This document shows positions 16,501 through 24,700 of a stretch of 64,000 bases of DNA, piece by piece (the first letter of the stretch is position 1; each line of letters starts with the position of its first letter). The notes under the pieces are model-generated. The model did no database searches. It was given only the letters and a program-made list of their open reading frames with translations, and was not told where the DNA came from. This DNA comes from CAYGVT01 sp964353355. Lineage in GTDB: Archaea > Thermoplasmatota > DTKX01 > GCA-020343715. Both the position numbers and the translations under genes were made by a program. Location: the NCBI GenBank assembly GCA_964353355.1, contig CAYGVT010000134.1:62001-126000 (forward strand). Reading direction: 5' to 3'.

Positions 16501-17108
16501 TCCGCGGCCATGAGGGACACGTCGTCCGGGCCGACCACGGAGGAGACGCCCACGTCGACGGAGTAGAGGGTGCAGCCCGTGATGCGCGCGTCGTGGCCGT
16601 GGAGCTCAATGGCGGGGCCCACGCAGTCGTGGACGCGGCTGCCCTCCACGACGAGCCCGTCGTTCCACGCCTGCACGCCCCCGTCGACGCGGGAGACGTC
16701 GCAACGCACGATACGACCGGAGCCGTGGACGACGAGCGCGAAGGGCCGGGAGGCGTCGGAGGCGGTGATGGTGCAGCCTTCGGCGAGCAGCTCGCCGTCC
16801 GGACGCACGTCGAGGACCTGGCCGGACGAGGCGCCCGAGAAGGCGAGCGTGCAGCCGCGCAGCTCGAGCGTGGCGCCCGGGAGGATGACCAGGTCGCCTC
16901 CCAGGACGATGGTGCCGCCCTCGATGGAGGTATAGGAGCGCACCTCCCAGTCGGAGGTGCCGTCGGTCGGCGGGGGCGACGGCGCGCCCCCTGCCAAGGA
17001 GGACGCGACCGCCAGCGCGGCGAGGGCGGCGAGGACCAGGAGCACGAGGAGCATTGGCGTGTCGGCGCCCAGTCCGCGCCGGCGGTGGTAGCGCGCGTGC
17101 GTCGTCAT
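10590..17108 (-). CDS. Giant surface beta-helix/Ig-like protein with zinc-ribbon Pro/Ala-rich cytoplasmic tail
   Basis: 2,172 residues, last gene of the surface operon. There is an N-terminal hydrophobic segment (about 18-40), then a parallel beta-helix (about 55-960) with many 'N.G.GI.....' turns and Tyr/Trp-rich rungs. A short linker module precedes about five Ig-like repeats (about 1030-1530) of the form 'DT..P.l....P.dG.......v.G......V.vNg......G.F...v.L..G.N.i.v.a.D.aGN'. One transmembrane helix lies at about 1545-1566. The cytoplasmic tail of about 600 residues is disordered, with PEPVYAPPPEP-like tandem units, a zinc ribbon C-x2-C-x10-C-x2-C (about 1808-1828) and an Asp-rich end. ATG at 17108 overlaps the upstream stop (ATGA). 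The longer open frame beyond 17108 runs in a shadow frame of the upstream gene and is not used. Confidence 0.8.
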   Translation of the reverse strand: MTTHARYHRRRGLGADTPMLLVLLVLAALAALAVASSLAGGAPSPPPTDGTSDWEVRSYTSIEGGTIVLGGDLVILPGATLELRGCTLAFSGASSGQVLDVRPDGELLAEGCTITASDASRPFALVVHGSGRIVRCDVSRVDGGVQAWNDGLVVEGSRVHDCVGPAIELHGHDARITGCTLYSVDVGVSSVVGPDDVSLMAADGWSVLVADTTITAKTNGVYMAWNKTLAGDLDLDFTTVISNVNISGSISHGIYLHADLKDSSGSGALDSLFDLKVSGGYSKNNGGSGIHIGHYIKPTSVSGTHKVALSVALTSTKLRDNSAHGLYIQDNYNCQQGGAPTIAVNHGVSLSGCEVLNNGKDGIHIDRPRTVYYGTGTGDKGRTYTLTLTDTSVKSNKDYGIWTYDWHYAYSARGRLLWSSTLKLVRATIESNGKDGIWCSLYEQLYYGDRVGVDYKQVFDFQDSTIGRNGRNGFDLTSSGYMYYHGTMTLTNELKLTRTRVHNNTNLAGSTNWQMYGYDWQYTFYRKGGWWVDQSVIEDNAGGGVTGKAGGWSWYSEFDMTARILNSKLRNNGADKAIALEGLAGNKGEALVTGNLFEGNGGGGGSTSVDLVYFSQFVAYKNTFLKETHRSLLRFYAYTTAGPSPNVGPKYGDWVQIYENTFEDCGVGTSSTDGAAVIDSYSGDGGLLFVDNVMRGGTGNALATNRLYGKGTLVAQRNTLEAIGGSGFSIASSSSTAKVVISGNTMRNGTGSTQSAFVRIQDDASGSITVTDNVAEDSTCAGVVSTGSTGPSTLTVKDNRLLGLGGNAIDLLGNRFTVEGNELRDCRGYAIALRGFTSLPTVGVNSITGAENGLLLEAKPRTDGKRLKVFMDNVTWQVNETAIATDHMDLVVTNSTLTGRRALTASDGTITTVSTRVPYMSGSTDAAGRIEVYYKLGLNLTWANATGAVSGLPCPDALVVFRRSTGSYYTSRIASPEGRTASELFPAWMVVEGHPDRISPYDLEITASGLTTHATLALDDDIQADVAVVDWALPAISVEKPYAGALVNTQDLTVKGFLTEMGSGLAGAWASMDGETWAPVEAGDVWSVRFSGLEHGSSRIYAKAMDRSGNVNVTSVDFQVDLLGPDLEVLRPLDRSSVRDSYVIVEATTERTAELFLDGVPVPNRQGVMFERIHIRQGLNIIVVEAVDGSGNAAIQVLHVWLDTVPPALFVSSPVDGSVSASPLVTVEGRTELAATVTINDEPVTLDAQGWFRTTRLLTSRENLLIVASSDRAGNVNNSYVRVTLDDQPPGFQIATPADGALTSATSVVVEGSVNQEDLDSSVYVNGQRVEQVGRFTTTVTLVEGENRITVDVVDPNGRSSAQVVRVVRDTTAPLIALASPPALAWTTRSGVLQVQGTAATASELWVGNDRARLDADGSFNHTHQLQAGTNTVELIAKDAAGNERTVSLTVLWDPSPPDLRMDAPPPSTEEESILVNGSTDGVLVRIDGVPVAVIDGTFSVPVHLKLGTNTFTITAEDEAGNVATHQLTVERAERSSHEARQGLPVDMMTLVPLLVALVALLATAAMLRRAPQQVAAHRNGRRRRPSGNGHAAATAAAEAPVMPASEATYAPAPTPVPEPVMVDLEPVQVPQALASSGPPYEQGPQAYAPTAPVYDESYRRLYAPQEPAYVPSPEPVYAPPPEPVNAPEYAPRPAHVPRPEPVHIPAPEPVYAPEPAYVPPPEPAYEPGPAAIPYEAVAPGAAPELKLEFAPLPVYSVPDPASASVVDVGSNGEYARSEMAVPAIAPEPVLAPALAAPPPVPTAPEGPRCRKCGSALDPEWILCPDCETPTGVAPSAAPEPVRPAVEAPVAAAPVVATVPAPAVRPLAPAPVQPIIEPPRPRPRRFFDARPIAALETPHPVATRAAEAPAHAEAPRSPEPAPRRAAPPAPEPVPEATGPAPTIEAPKPMTERSRHELALERLRLAMDRSRPPAAAPKPVEKAPRPAIETPRAVPKPPEPAPAVAPAIVVVPAPVVAPAPAPAPAPVARPSMRMQHGPVPVREGPDAEHYVTPVPRPVPRAPEAARPVPRPVPAPVPSTKPLVLKVPADRLRPVAAQTPRPVPPSAPQSVSRPHIKSRFFTNEPEAAAAPPAKPPVERVASTQASRVKAALDELLEELELDDDDDDDDGQDTA

Positions 17109-20100
17109 GGCGCGCCCCCCCCGTTCGTGCCCCCGTTGCCGTTGTGCGGGCGGCGGCCGTTGGGCCTCGTCGCCTTGATCATGAGCGACCGGAACCTGAC
17201 GACGAGCGCGAACATGCACACCACGGTCGCGATGTAGAGCACCGGCACGAGGAGCCCCTTGGCGTCGATGCCGGGGCCGCCCCCCGTGGCCGGCTCGTAG
17301 GCGATGTCGTACCTCACCGCCGCCCCGTTGCCGAGGTCGTCCTCCGAGAGCACCTCGACGGTGGTCAGGGAGCCCCTGGAGAGCCGCACCTCGACGGTCG
17401 CGGTGCCCTCGCTGCCCAGTATCAGGAAGATGCCGCCAGCGGTCACCCTCGCGCCGGGCTCCGACACGACCTGGATGACGAGCGCCTGCTCGCGGCACAG
17501 GTAGGTGCCGTCGCCGGCCTCCACGAGCGCTGGGGCGAGGACGCGCAGGAACGGCGCGGACGTGTCGAGCACGACCTCGGCGGAGGCGGTCGCCTCGTGG
17601 CCAGCGGCGTCGATGGCGCGCAGGCCCAGCGAGTTCGTGCCTTCGAGCAGCGCGACCTCCGCCCAGAACGAGCCGTTGGCGCCGATCTGCAAGGGCACGT
17701 CGCCGATGAGGATCGAGGTGGCGCCCTCGGTCGTGCCCGTCACGTTGATGCGCGCGTGCCTCGTGGCGCGGGGGAGGGGGTCGAGCGTGATGGTGGGCGG
17801 GAGGGTGTCGACGAAGACCGAGCGCTCCACGACCGCCAGGTTGCCCGCGGCGTCGCGGGCCTCCACGGTCACCGTGGACGCGCCCTCTGGCAGCACGAGC
17901 AGCTCGTCGATGAGCCCCTGCTTGATGGTGACGGGCCGGCCGTTGACCATCACGGCGCAGCCGTCCTGGACCGTGCCGAGGACCCGCAGCTCGCGCTGCG
18001 CGAGCAGCGCGCCGTCGACGGGCTCCTCGAGGTTGACCCAAGGGGCCGCCGTCGCGAGCCGCAGGTGGAGCGTGAGGGTGGCGACGTTGCCCGCGGGGTC
18101 TGTCGCGGTGAGCGTGACAACGTTCACGCCCTCGACGAGGCGCACCGTGGCCTCGAAGGAAAGGTTGACCACCTCGACGGCCCCGCCGCCGACGGTGAGC
18201 GCGCATCCGGCCTCGACTATGCCCGTGAGGGTCAGGTCGCGGCCCTTGACCCAGTCGCCGTCCTCGTGGCTCTGGACGTCAAGGAAGGGCACGACCGTGT
18301 CCAGCGTCGCATTGAACCTGACGGTCGCGACGTTGCTCAGCCGGTCCATCGCGACGACGGTGACGGTGTTAGGACCCTCCTCGAGGTGCACCACGGCCAT
18401 GAACAGGCCTCGCGTGCTCGTGACGTTGAGGCCGTTGATGGACACGGTCGCTCCGTCCTCCGTCTCGCCCATCACCGTGATGGGGGAGGACCTGACGAGC
18501 ACGTCCGACGCGGGCTCCGTAACGGTGAGCGCCGGGGGCTGGTTGTCGATCTCGATGTGGATGACCTCGCGCGCCACGTTGCCCGCCCGGTCCTCGACCT
18601 CGACGTCGAGCACGTGCTGCCCGGGCCGCACGCCGCCCACCTCCGTGCGGAAGGGCGATTCGGCGCCGACGACGGTCCAGTTGCCGCCGTCGAGCCTGTA
18701 TCGGACCTCCAGTATGCCCGCGTGGGCGTCGAGGGTGGAGCCGCGCAGCTCGAAGTCGGGGGCGCGCTGGGCCGCGCCGTCGTCGGGCTCGAGGATGACC
18801 ACGGACGGGGCGACGCGGTCGTAGAGCGTGATCGTGACCGTCGTGGGCTCGTCCAGCGAGCACACGGCGGTCTGCTCGAGGTCCAGGAAGGTGATGTTGA
18901 CGATGATGGGGGAGCGCGAGCGGAACTCGGTCTTGTCCTTGATGTACGCGAGGAGCTCCACGGGCCGCATGCCGGCCTCGGTGTCGACGTGGCCCACGGC
19001 CACGACCGAGAAGGAGCGGTCGAGCACCTGCACGCCCGCGCCGAGCGCGGAGCGGCCGTTCTGCCAGTCCACGCGCACGACGAGGCTGTTGTACACCCAC
19101 AGCGAGCCCATCCCCGCGACCGTCGCCTTGTTGCGGTCGAGCACGGCGTTGTGGAGCTCGAGGATGCCGGACCGGTCGCCGGGCACGCACAAGTCCGCCT
19201 TGTGCAGGTCAGAATCCCGCGAGCGGCGGATGGTGAGGTTGTCCATGCGGCCGGTGTGGTCCTGGATGAACAGGCCGCCCACCTGGTCCAGCAGCGTGAT
19301 GCTGTCCCCCTCGACGTCGCCCCAGAGGGGCTGCAGCCTGTCGGAGGTGAGCGCGACGTGGACGGCGGTGCCGTTGGTGTCCTGCGCGAGGATGTCGCGC
19401 AGCACGGTCCGCATCTCGGCGGAGTTGTAGGGGTGCAGCAGCACCTTGAGCGCGTCGCCCCTCGTGTGCGTCGCGTCGAGGCCGTCGACCACGAGCGTGT
19501 AGATGTCCAGCAGGGCCACGCCGTCGAAGCTCGCATAGATGCCGGTGGTGTTCGCGAGCGTCAGGTCCAGCAGCCGCAGCTCGTGGGTGTCCGTGGTGGA
19601 ATCGGGCTTGCCGGGGCTCAGGTAGATGGCGTACTTGGCCACGTCCCGGAACGTGCAGCCCTCGAAGGTGGCCACCATGTTGCCCTGCGCCGCGCCGGCG
19701 GACCAGAGCGTGACGGCCGAGTCCCCGATGCGGTCGAACGAGCAGCCGCGCACGTCCATGACGATGGCCGCGCCGTCGGCCCTGCGCAGCTCGACCGCGA
19801 AACCGGCCCCCGTCAGGCGCTCGAAGGTCGAGCCGTGCACGGACCACGACACGGCCGTGGAGCCGCCGTTCAGGGGCGAGAGGCCGTCCACGCGGTCGTA
19901 GAGGCCCGCGCCGGTCGCGTTCGTGAAGTCGCAGCCGTCCACGACGACCTCGGACGCGTAGGCGGCGTACTGCAGCTGCGACGGGTTGAGGACGTACACC
20001 GCCGTGCGCGTGTGGTTGACGAACTGGGAACCGATGAGGTTGAGGAAGGCCGTGAGGGTGGACCTGGCCTGGGCCCACTGGTAGTAGGACCGCAGCATCC

Positions 20101-21496
20101 TGCTGTCGTAGACCGCGTAGCCCTTGGAATCCGCGATGGTCGAGCCCTTGACGGTCAGGTTGCCCACGGCGCTCGGGGCCGAGGTGTAGGACCAGTAGGT
20201 GAGGTCGTACTCGACGTGCACGCCGTCCGCGCCCGCGCGCGAGATGGTCGAGCCGTCGACGGTGACGTTGAGGTCGGCGTAGCCCTGCGTGAGGCGCGCG
20301 TAGACGCCGTGCGATGTGGGGGATTCGACCAGCGTGTCATCGAGCGTCATGTGGTACTCGGACGTCTGGCCGTCGCCGTCGGCCGTGAACGAGAGGCCGC
20401 AGCCCGTGGCCTTGCGGACGGTGCAGCCCGCGAGCGTGACGTTGAGGCGCTGCGTGCTGCCGGTGGTCGTGACGACCGCGCCGTGGCCCGTGTTCTCCTC
20501 GATGGTGCAGCCGTCGAGGACGAGCTCTGCCTCGCCCGAGGAGCCCGTGCACACGACCTTCAGCGCCGGCCCCAGGTTGGAGAAGATGCGCGACGAGGAG
20601 ATGTGCATCTCGGAATCGCCCGAGGTGAGGGAGCGGGCCCAGGAGATGGCGGCGCCCTTGTTGTGGTTGAGCTCGTTCGTGTCCCCGATGACGCGGAGCA
20701 GCCCGTGCGAGCCGCGCTCGACCACGACGAGCCCGTCGGCGGCGCTGGAGCTTATCTCAACGGCCCTGAGCTCGACCGTGGGCATGAGGTCCGTGCCCGA
20801 TGCCGCGACGAGCAGCCCTGCGTTGCCGGAGGTCTGGAGCTTGCTGGAGTTGAGCACGGCCCTCCTGGGCATCGCGCCGGAGCCGGGGGCGCCCGTCCAC
20901 ACGAGCGCGACGCCGGCGCACTGGCCGGCGCCCGTGTAGGCCGAGCAGGCGTCGCGGACGCCCAGCGAGAACACGTCGACGTCGCAGTCCTCGGCGTAGA
21001 GCGCGGTCGCGGGCGCGGACGAGACGTCCAGGTTGTAGACCTTGAGGGTGGTGCCGAAGGCCATGATCCCTCCGTGGGCCGCCAGTGGCAGCCCCTGTGC
21101 CCCCAGGGTCGAGTTGGCGACGGCGCCAAGGCCGGACGCGGTGACGTTGCGCAGCAGCAGCGGGCCGTACGCGCTTATGACGAAGCCCGCCCCCTGCCCC
21201 GCGAGGTCGGAGTCGTAGACCTCGAGCGAGCCGGAGTCCACGATGAGCTGGAGGGGGGTCGTGCCCGACGGTCTGAACGTCACGTCGCAGGACCTTATCG
21301 TCAGCTTGGCCCCGCTCGTGACGATGACGTCCTCGGTCCACTCGAGCGTCTTGTCCTTGTAGGTCGTCGAGGTGGAGATGGTCACGGCCTGCCCGTCGTC
21401 GGTGCCGATGACGAGCGCGGCCGCGACCGCGAGGACCAGCACGGTAAGGGCCCCGAGGGCGACCCATATCATGCGCGTTCCGCGGTCTGGAATCAT
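17105..21496 (-). CDS. Surface parallel beta-helix/Ig-like repeat protein
   Basis: 1,463 residues with the plan shared across this operon. The signal-anchor (IWVALGALTVLVLAVAAALVIG, about 9-31) is followed by a beta-helix (about 40-800) and a linker module with the 'VDWQNG....G..V.VLD' pattern. About five Ig-like repeats follow (about 895-1400), then a transmembrane helix (about 1415-1437) and a basic, Asn/Gly-rich cytoplasmic tail. The role is probably adhesion or polysaccharide contact; no catalytic residues are evident. The ATG at 21496 (MIPDRG) was chosen because it lies about 35 nt downstream of a TATA box and just before the signal sequence. This is the only gene of the six with a sizeable upstream gap (267 bp), so it may head a second transcript. 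Confidence 0.75.
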   Translation of the reverse strand: MIPDRGTRMIWVALGALTVLVLAVAAALVIGTDDGQAVTISTSTTYKDKTLEWTEDVIVTSGAKLTIRSCDVTFRPSGTTPLQLIVDSGSLEVYDSDLAGQGAGFVISAYGPLLLRNVTASGLGAVANSTLGAQGLPLAAHGGIMAFGTTLKVYNLDVSSAPATALYAEDCDVDVFSLGVRDACSAYTGAGQCAGVALVWTGAPGSGAMPRRAVLNSSKLQTSGNAGLLVAASGTDLMPTVELRAVEISSSAADGLVVVERGSHGLLRVIGDTNELNHNKGAAISWARSLTSGDSEMHISSSRIFSNLGPALKVVCTGSSGEAELVLDGCTIEENTGHGAVVTTTGSTQRLNVTLAGCTVRKATGCGLSFTADGDGQTSEYHMTLDDTLVESPTSHGVYARLTQGYADLNVTVDGSTISRAGADGVHVEYDLTYWSYTSAPSAVGNLTVKGSTIADSKGYAVYDSRMLRSYYQWAQARSTLTAFLNLIGSQFVNHTRTAVYVLNPSQLQYAAYASEVVVDGCDFTNATGAGLYDRVDGLSPLNGGSTAVSWSVHGSTFERLTGAGFAVELRRADGAAIVMDVRGCSFDRIGDSAVTLWSAGAAQGNMVATFEGCTFRDVAKYAIYLSPGKPDSTTDTHELRLLDLTLANTTGIYASFDGVALLDIYTLVVDGLDATHTRGDALKVLLHPYNSAEMRTVLRDILAQDTNGTAVHVALTSDRLQPLWGDVEGDSITLLDQVGGLFIQDHTGRMDNLTIRRSRDSDLHKADLCVPGDRSGILELHNAVLDRNKATVAGMGSLWVYNSLVVRVDWQNGRSALGAGVQVLDRSFSVVAVGHVDTEAGMRPVELLAYIKDKTEFRSRSPIIVNITFLDLEQTAVCSLDEPTTVTITLYDRVAPSVVILEPDDGAAQRAPDFELRGSTLDAHAGILEVRYRLDGGNWTVVGAESPFRTEVGGVRPGQHVLDVEVEDRAGNVAREVIHIEIDNQPPALTVTEPASDVLVRSSPITVMGETEDGATVSINGLNVTSTRGLFMAVVHLEEGPNTVTVVAMDRLSNVATVRFNATLDTVVPFLDVQSHEDGDWVKGRDLTLTGIVEAGCALTVGGGAVEVVNLSFEATVRLVEGVNVVTLTATDPAGNVATLTLHLRLATAAPWVNLEEPVDGALLAQRELRVLGTVQDGCAVMVNGRPVTIKQGLIDELLVLPEGASTVTVEARDAAGNLAVVERSVFVDTLPPTITLDPLPRATRHARINVTGTTEGATSILIGDVPLQIGANGSFWAEVALLEGTNSLGLRAIDAAGHEATASAEVVLDTSAPFLRVLAPALVEAGDGTYLCREQALVIQVVSEPGARVTAGGIFLILGSEGTATVEVRLSRGSLTTVEVLSEDDLGNGAAVRYDIAYEPATGGGPGIDAKGLLVPVLYIATVVCMFALVVRFRSLMIKATRPNGRRPHNGNGGTNGGGAP

Positions 21497-21527
21497 GGCT
21501 GCACCGCGCCAGGGTTGCCGGTTTGCA

Positions 21528-21536
21528 CATAAAAGG
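21528..21536 (-). promoter_or_regulatory. TATA box for an internal promoter of the surface operon
   Basis: On the minus strand the sequence reads CCTTTTATG, about 32-40 nt upstream of the ATG at 21496. This would give a leader of roughly 10 nt. It divides the six-gene run into 4 + 2. Confidence 0.55.
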
Positions 21537-21763
21537 CCACCCTTCCAGGTCGCGTGGATGATTATCACCAGGGGCGGAAAACACCCATAGAACCGACCCG
21601 CGGCCATAGCGCGGGAGGCTGGTGGAGGGGCGCCTGACGCTCTCAAGCCTGAGACTCACTGGTGGGACGGGCGGGAGGGCCCCCAGGGAGCCCTCGCCGA
21701 GGCTGCCGGGGGCCCGGTGCTGACGGCGCTGGCCCCTCGGCACCCCCCATGCGGGGCCTGGCT

Positions 21764-24700
21764 TCACGCGTCGGGGCGCCTGCGCACCATCCAGATGACC
21801 AGGACCGTTATCAGGAGCGCGAGGGCGATGGCGAGCAGTATGATGCCCACGTCGAGGGTATCGATGCCCTTGCTCTCCTCCTCCTCCTCCACGGTGGGCG
21901 GGGTGTAGGTGACGGTGTAGGGCGAGGTCCCGTTCACGTTGCCGTGCGCGTCGACGGCCTCGACGACGATGGTGTTCACTCCGCCATCGAGGCCTATCGC
22001 CATCTTGTAGGTCCCGTCCGCCGCGACCGTGAAGGTCTGGACGCTCGTCCCCGAGGCCCCGTCCCTGATGACGCGGAGGGTCCGCGCGCCCGCGCCCACG
22101 GTGCCCGTGATGAGCACCGTGCCGTTGGAGGACTTGCCGGGCCCCGCGTCGGTGCTGAGGTCGGCCGTGAGCCCCGGTGCCGACAGGTCGGCCAGCGCGT
22201 CGAAGGTCACCGTCGCCGTGTTGCCCGCGAGGTCCGCCGCGACGATGGGGACCGTCGCGGGCCCGTCAGAGGTCAGGATCACCACGGTCGTGAAGGCCCC
22301 GCCCGTCCCCACCTCGACGGAGGCGCCCCTGACGGTCAGGGATGACGGCGCGCCCAGGACCCTTCCGGAGACCTGGACCTCGCCCGACGTCGTCACGAGC
22401 GTTCCGTCCAGGACCGGTGCCTCGAGCTCGATCGTGGGCGGCGTGGTGTCGACCATGACCGAGGCAGTGGCCGTCCGCTCGTTGCCGGCGGGGTCGATGG
22501 CGATGACGTGGATGGCGTTCGGGCCCTCGCTCAGGGTGAGCGTCACGTCGAACGCGCCGTCGTTCTCGATTGGCACGCCGTTGATGAAGAGCTGGCAGCC
22601 GAGGTCCACCGTCCCCGTGACGTGCACGATGCCGGAGGGGAGCAGTGCACCCTCCGACGGGGCGGTTATGGCCACCGCGGGCGGCGTGAGGTCGACGGCG
22701 ACCGTGCGCCGCACCTCCCTCATGTTCGACGCGGCGTCCCTCGCGCGGAGCACCAGGTCCGCGCTTCCCTCCTGCAGCGTGACTTCCATGGTGAATGTGC
22801 CATCGGATGCGGGCGTCACCGTGTCGTTGCTGACCTCCTCCGTGCCGTGCATGACCAGGAGCCAGCACTCGACGCCCGGCTCGACGGTCCCCGTCACGGT
22901 CACCGGGGCCGACTTCGTCAGGAGGCCCTCCTCGGGCGTGACCACGACGAGCGCCGGCGCGATGGTGTCGCGCCGCACCGAGACGATGGCCGTCGCCACG
23001 TTGCCGGCCAGGTCGGTGGAGGTGACGAGGATGTCGTTGTCGCCCTCTGCGAGCGACCACCTGGCCGTCGCCGTGTCGCCCACGAGCACCTGGACGACGC
23101 CGCCGAACGTCACGGTCGACCCAGGCTCCGATGTCACGACCAAGTCGACCTGGGAGGCGGCCGTGATGGCCCCCGGAGCCGGCTCCACGACCTGCAGCGC
23201 CGGCGCCACCGTGTCGACCACGACGTTGGCCTCCGAGGAGGCCGCGTTGCCGGCCACGTCCTTCGCGGTGACCTTGACCAGGATGGCCCCGTCCAGCAGG
23301 TTCGCGACCTGCGTCGAGAACCGGCCGTTGCTGTCCACCACGAGCTCTATTGGCGCGCCTCCGCCGAGGGTGAGCTCCAGGCTGTCGAGCCCCGAGCCCA
23401 TCTCCAGGACGAAGCCGGCGACCGTGAGTCCGCCGGTCCTGTCGAGCTCGCCGTCAGCGGGGGACGAGAGACGGACGATGGGAAGGCTGTCGTCCTTGAG
23501 CACGATGTCGAGGGCGTCATCGCCCACGAGGTCGCGGTCGAGGGTCACCGCCATCGTCTCGGCGATGCCGGGCGTCCCGATGAGCATCGTGTGGGGCGTG
23601 AGGACCGTCAAGAACACGCTCCTGATGGTCCATGCCGGGACCAGCAGCGAGCCGAGGCGCCCCTGCGCGTCGGTCGACCTGACGAAGGCGAGCCCGCCCT
23701 TCGAATCGAGCAGCACCATGGGCACGTTCGCCGCAGGCACGCCCTGGGACGTGCCACTGGCGTCAGCCCAGGTGACGTCGGCCTCGAGGGAGTGGTACCT
23801 CGTGATGGTGCCCGTGCCGATGATGGCGCCCGAGCCCACCTCGACGGAGCCGCCCACGATGGAGACGACCGAGTTCTCCGCGATGACCGCGGGGTCGGTG
23901 CGGCCCGAGAGCTTGCAGCCGTTGAGCGTCACGACCATGTTGCTGAAGTGCAGCGCGTTGCCGGGGCAGTCCAGGTCGTAACCCTCGACGGTGACGGACA
24001 GCCCTCCGAGGGCCTTCGCCTTGCCGCCCATGAAGATGAGGTCGGTGCAGCCCGTGTACGAGTTGCCGGATATCACCGGGATGTGCTCGTACAGGAACGG
24101 CAGGTAGAGCACGTAGCCCCGGCAGTCCGTGAAGGTGTTGTCCATGACCTCGATCTCGCCGTGGGCCCTCACGACCTGCCCGGTGGCGTTGATGACCGTG
24201 TTGTTGCGCACATCGATGGTCGCGTCGTAGTCGTACAGGTCCAGGGCCGACCCCTGGTCGTAGTAGTCGAGCAGCGGGGACTTGCCGCAGTCGCGCATGG
24301 TGTTGTGCTCCACGTTCACCGTGAGCTTGCTGTGGTAGGCGTCGAAGTTGTACAGGTACACTGCGTCGAGCAGGCCAGGGGAATCGGTGATCTCGTTGTG
24401 GTGGAAGTCCAGCTTGGTGCGGCCTGCGAAATTGACGCCGTTCAATGGGATCTCCTGCAGGTTCACGAGCGCTCCCGAGGAGTCCGCCGAGAACTTGTTG
24501 TAGGAGACCTCCATGTCTCCCCCGAGCCTCTTGATCGAGAAGGTCCCCATGGACGCCTCGGACGTCGGGTAGGTGAACCTGTTCCCCGTGAAGGTGTTCT
24601 GGTAGACGCGTATCCTCGCCGGGACCGAGGTCGCGGCGTCGCCACCCGATGCGGTGATCTGGAAGAGGCTGCCCTCGAGGTTGTTGGTGATGGTGTTGTT

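Noticed and set aside
17109..18206. N-terminal extension of the last beta-helix protein to 18,206
   Set aside because: The extra residues are Arg/His-rich shadow sequence of the upstream gene. ATG 17108 overlaps that gene's stop and begins a hydrophobic segment.
13020..21532. Very long + strand open frames (over 1,400 codons) across the surface operon
   Set aside because: They are antisense shadows of GC-rich genes: Arg/Gly/Val/His-rich without domains, whereas the minus-strand frames show signal peptides, beta-helix and Ig-like motifs.
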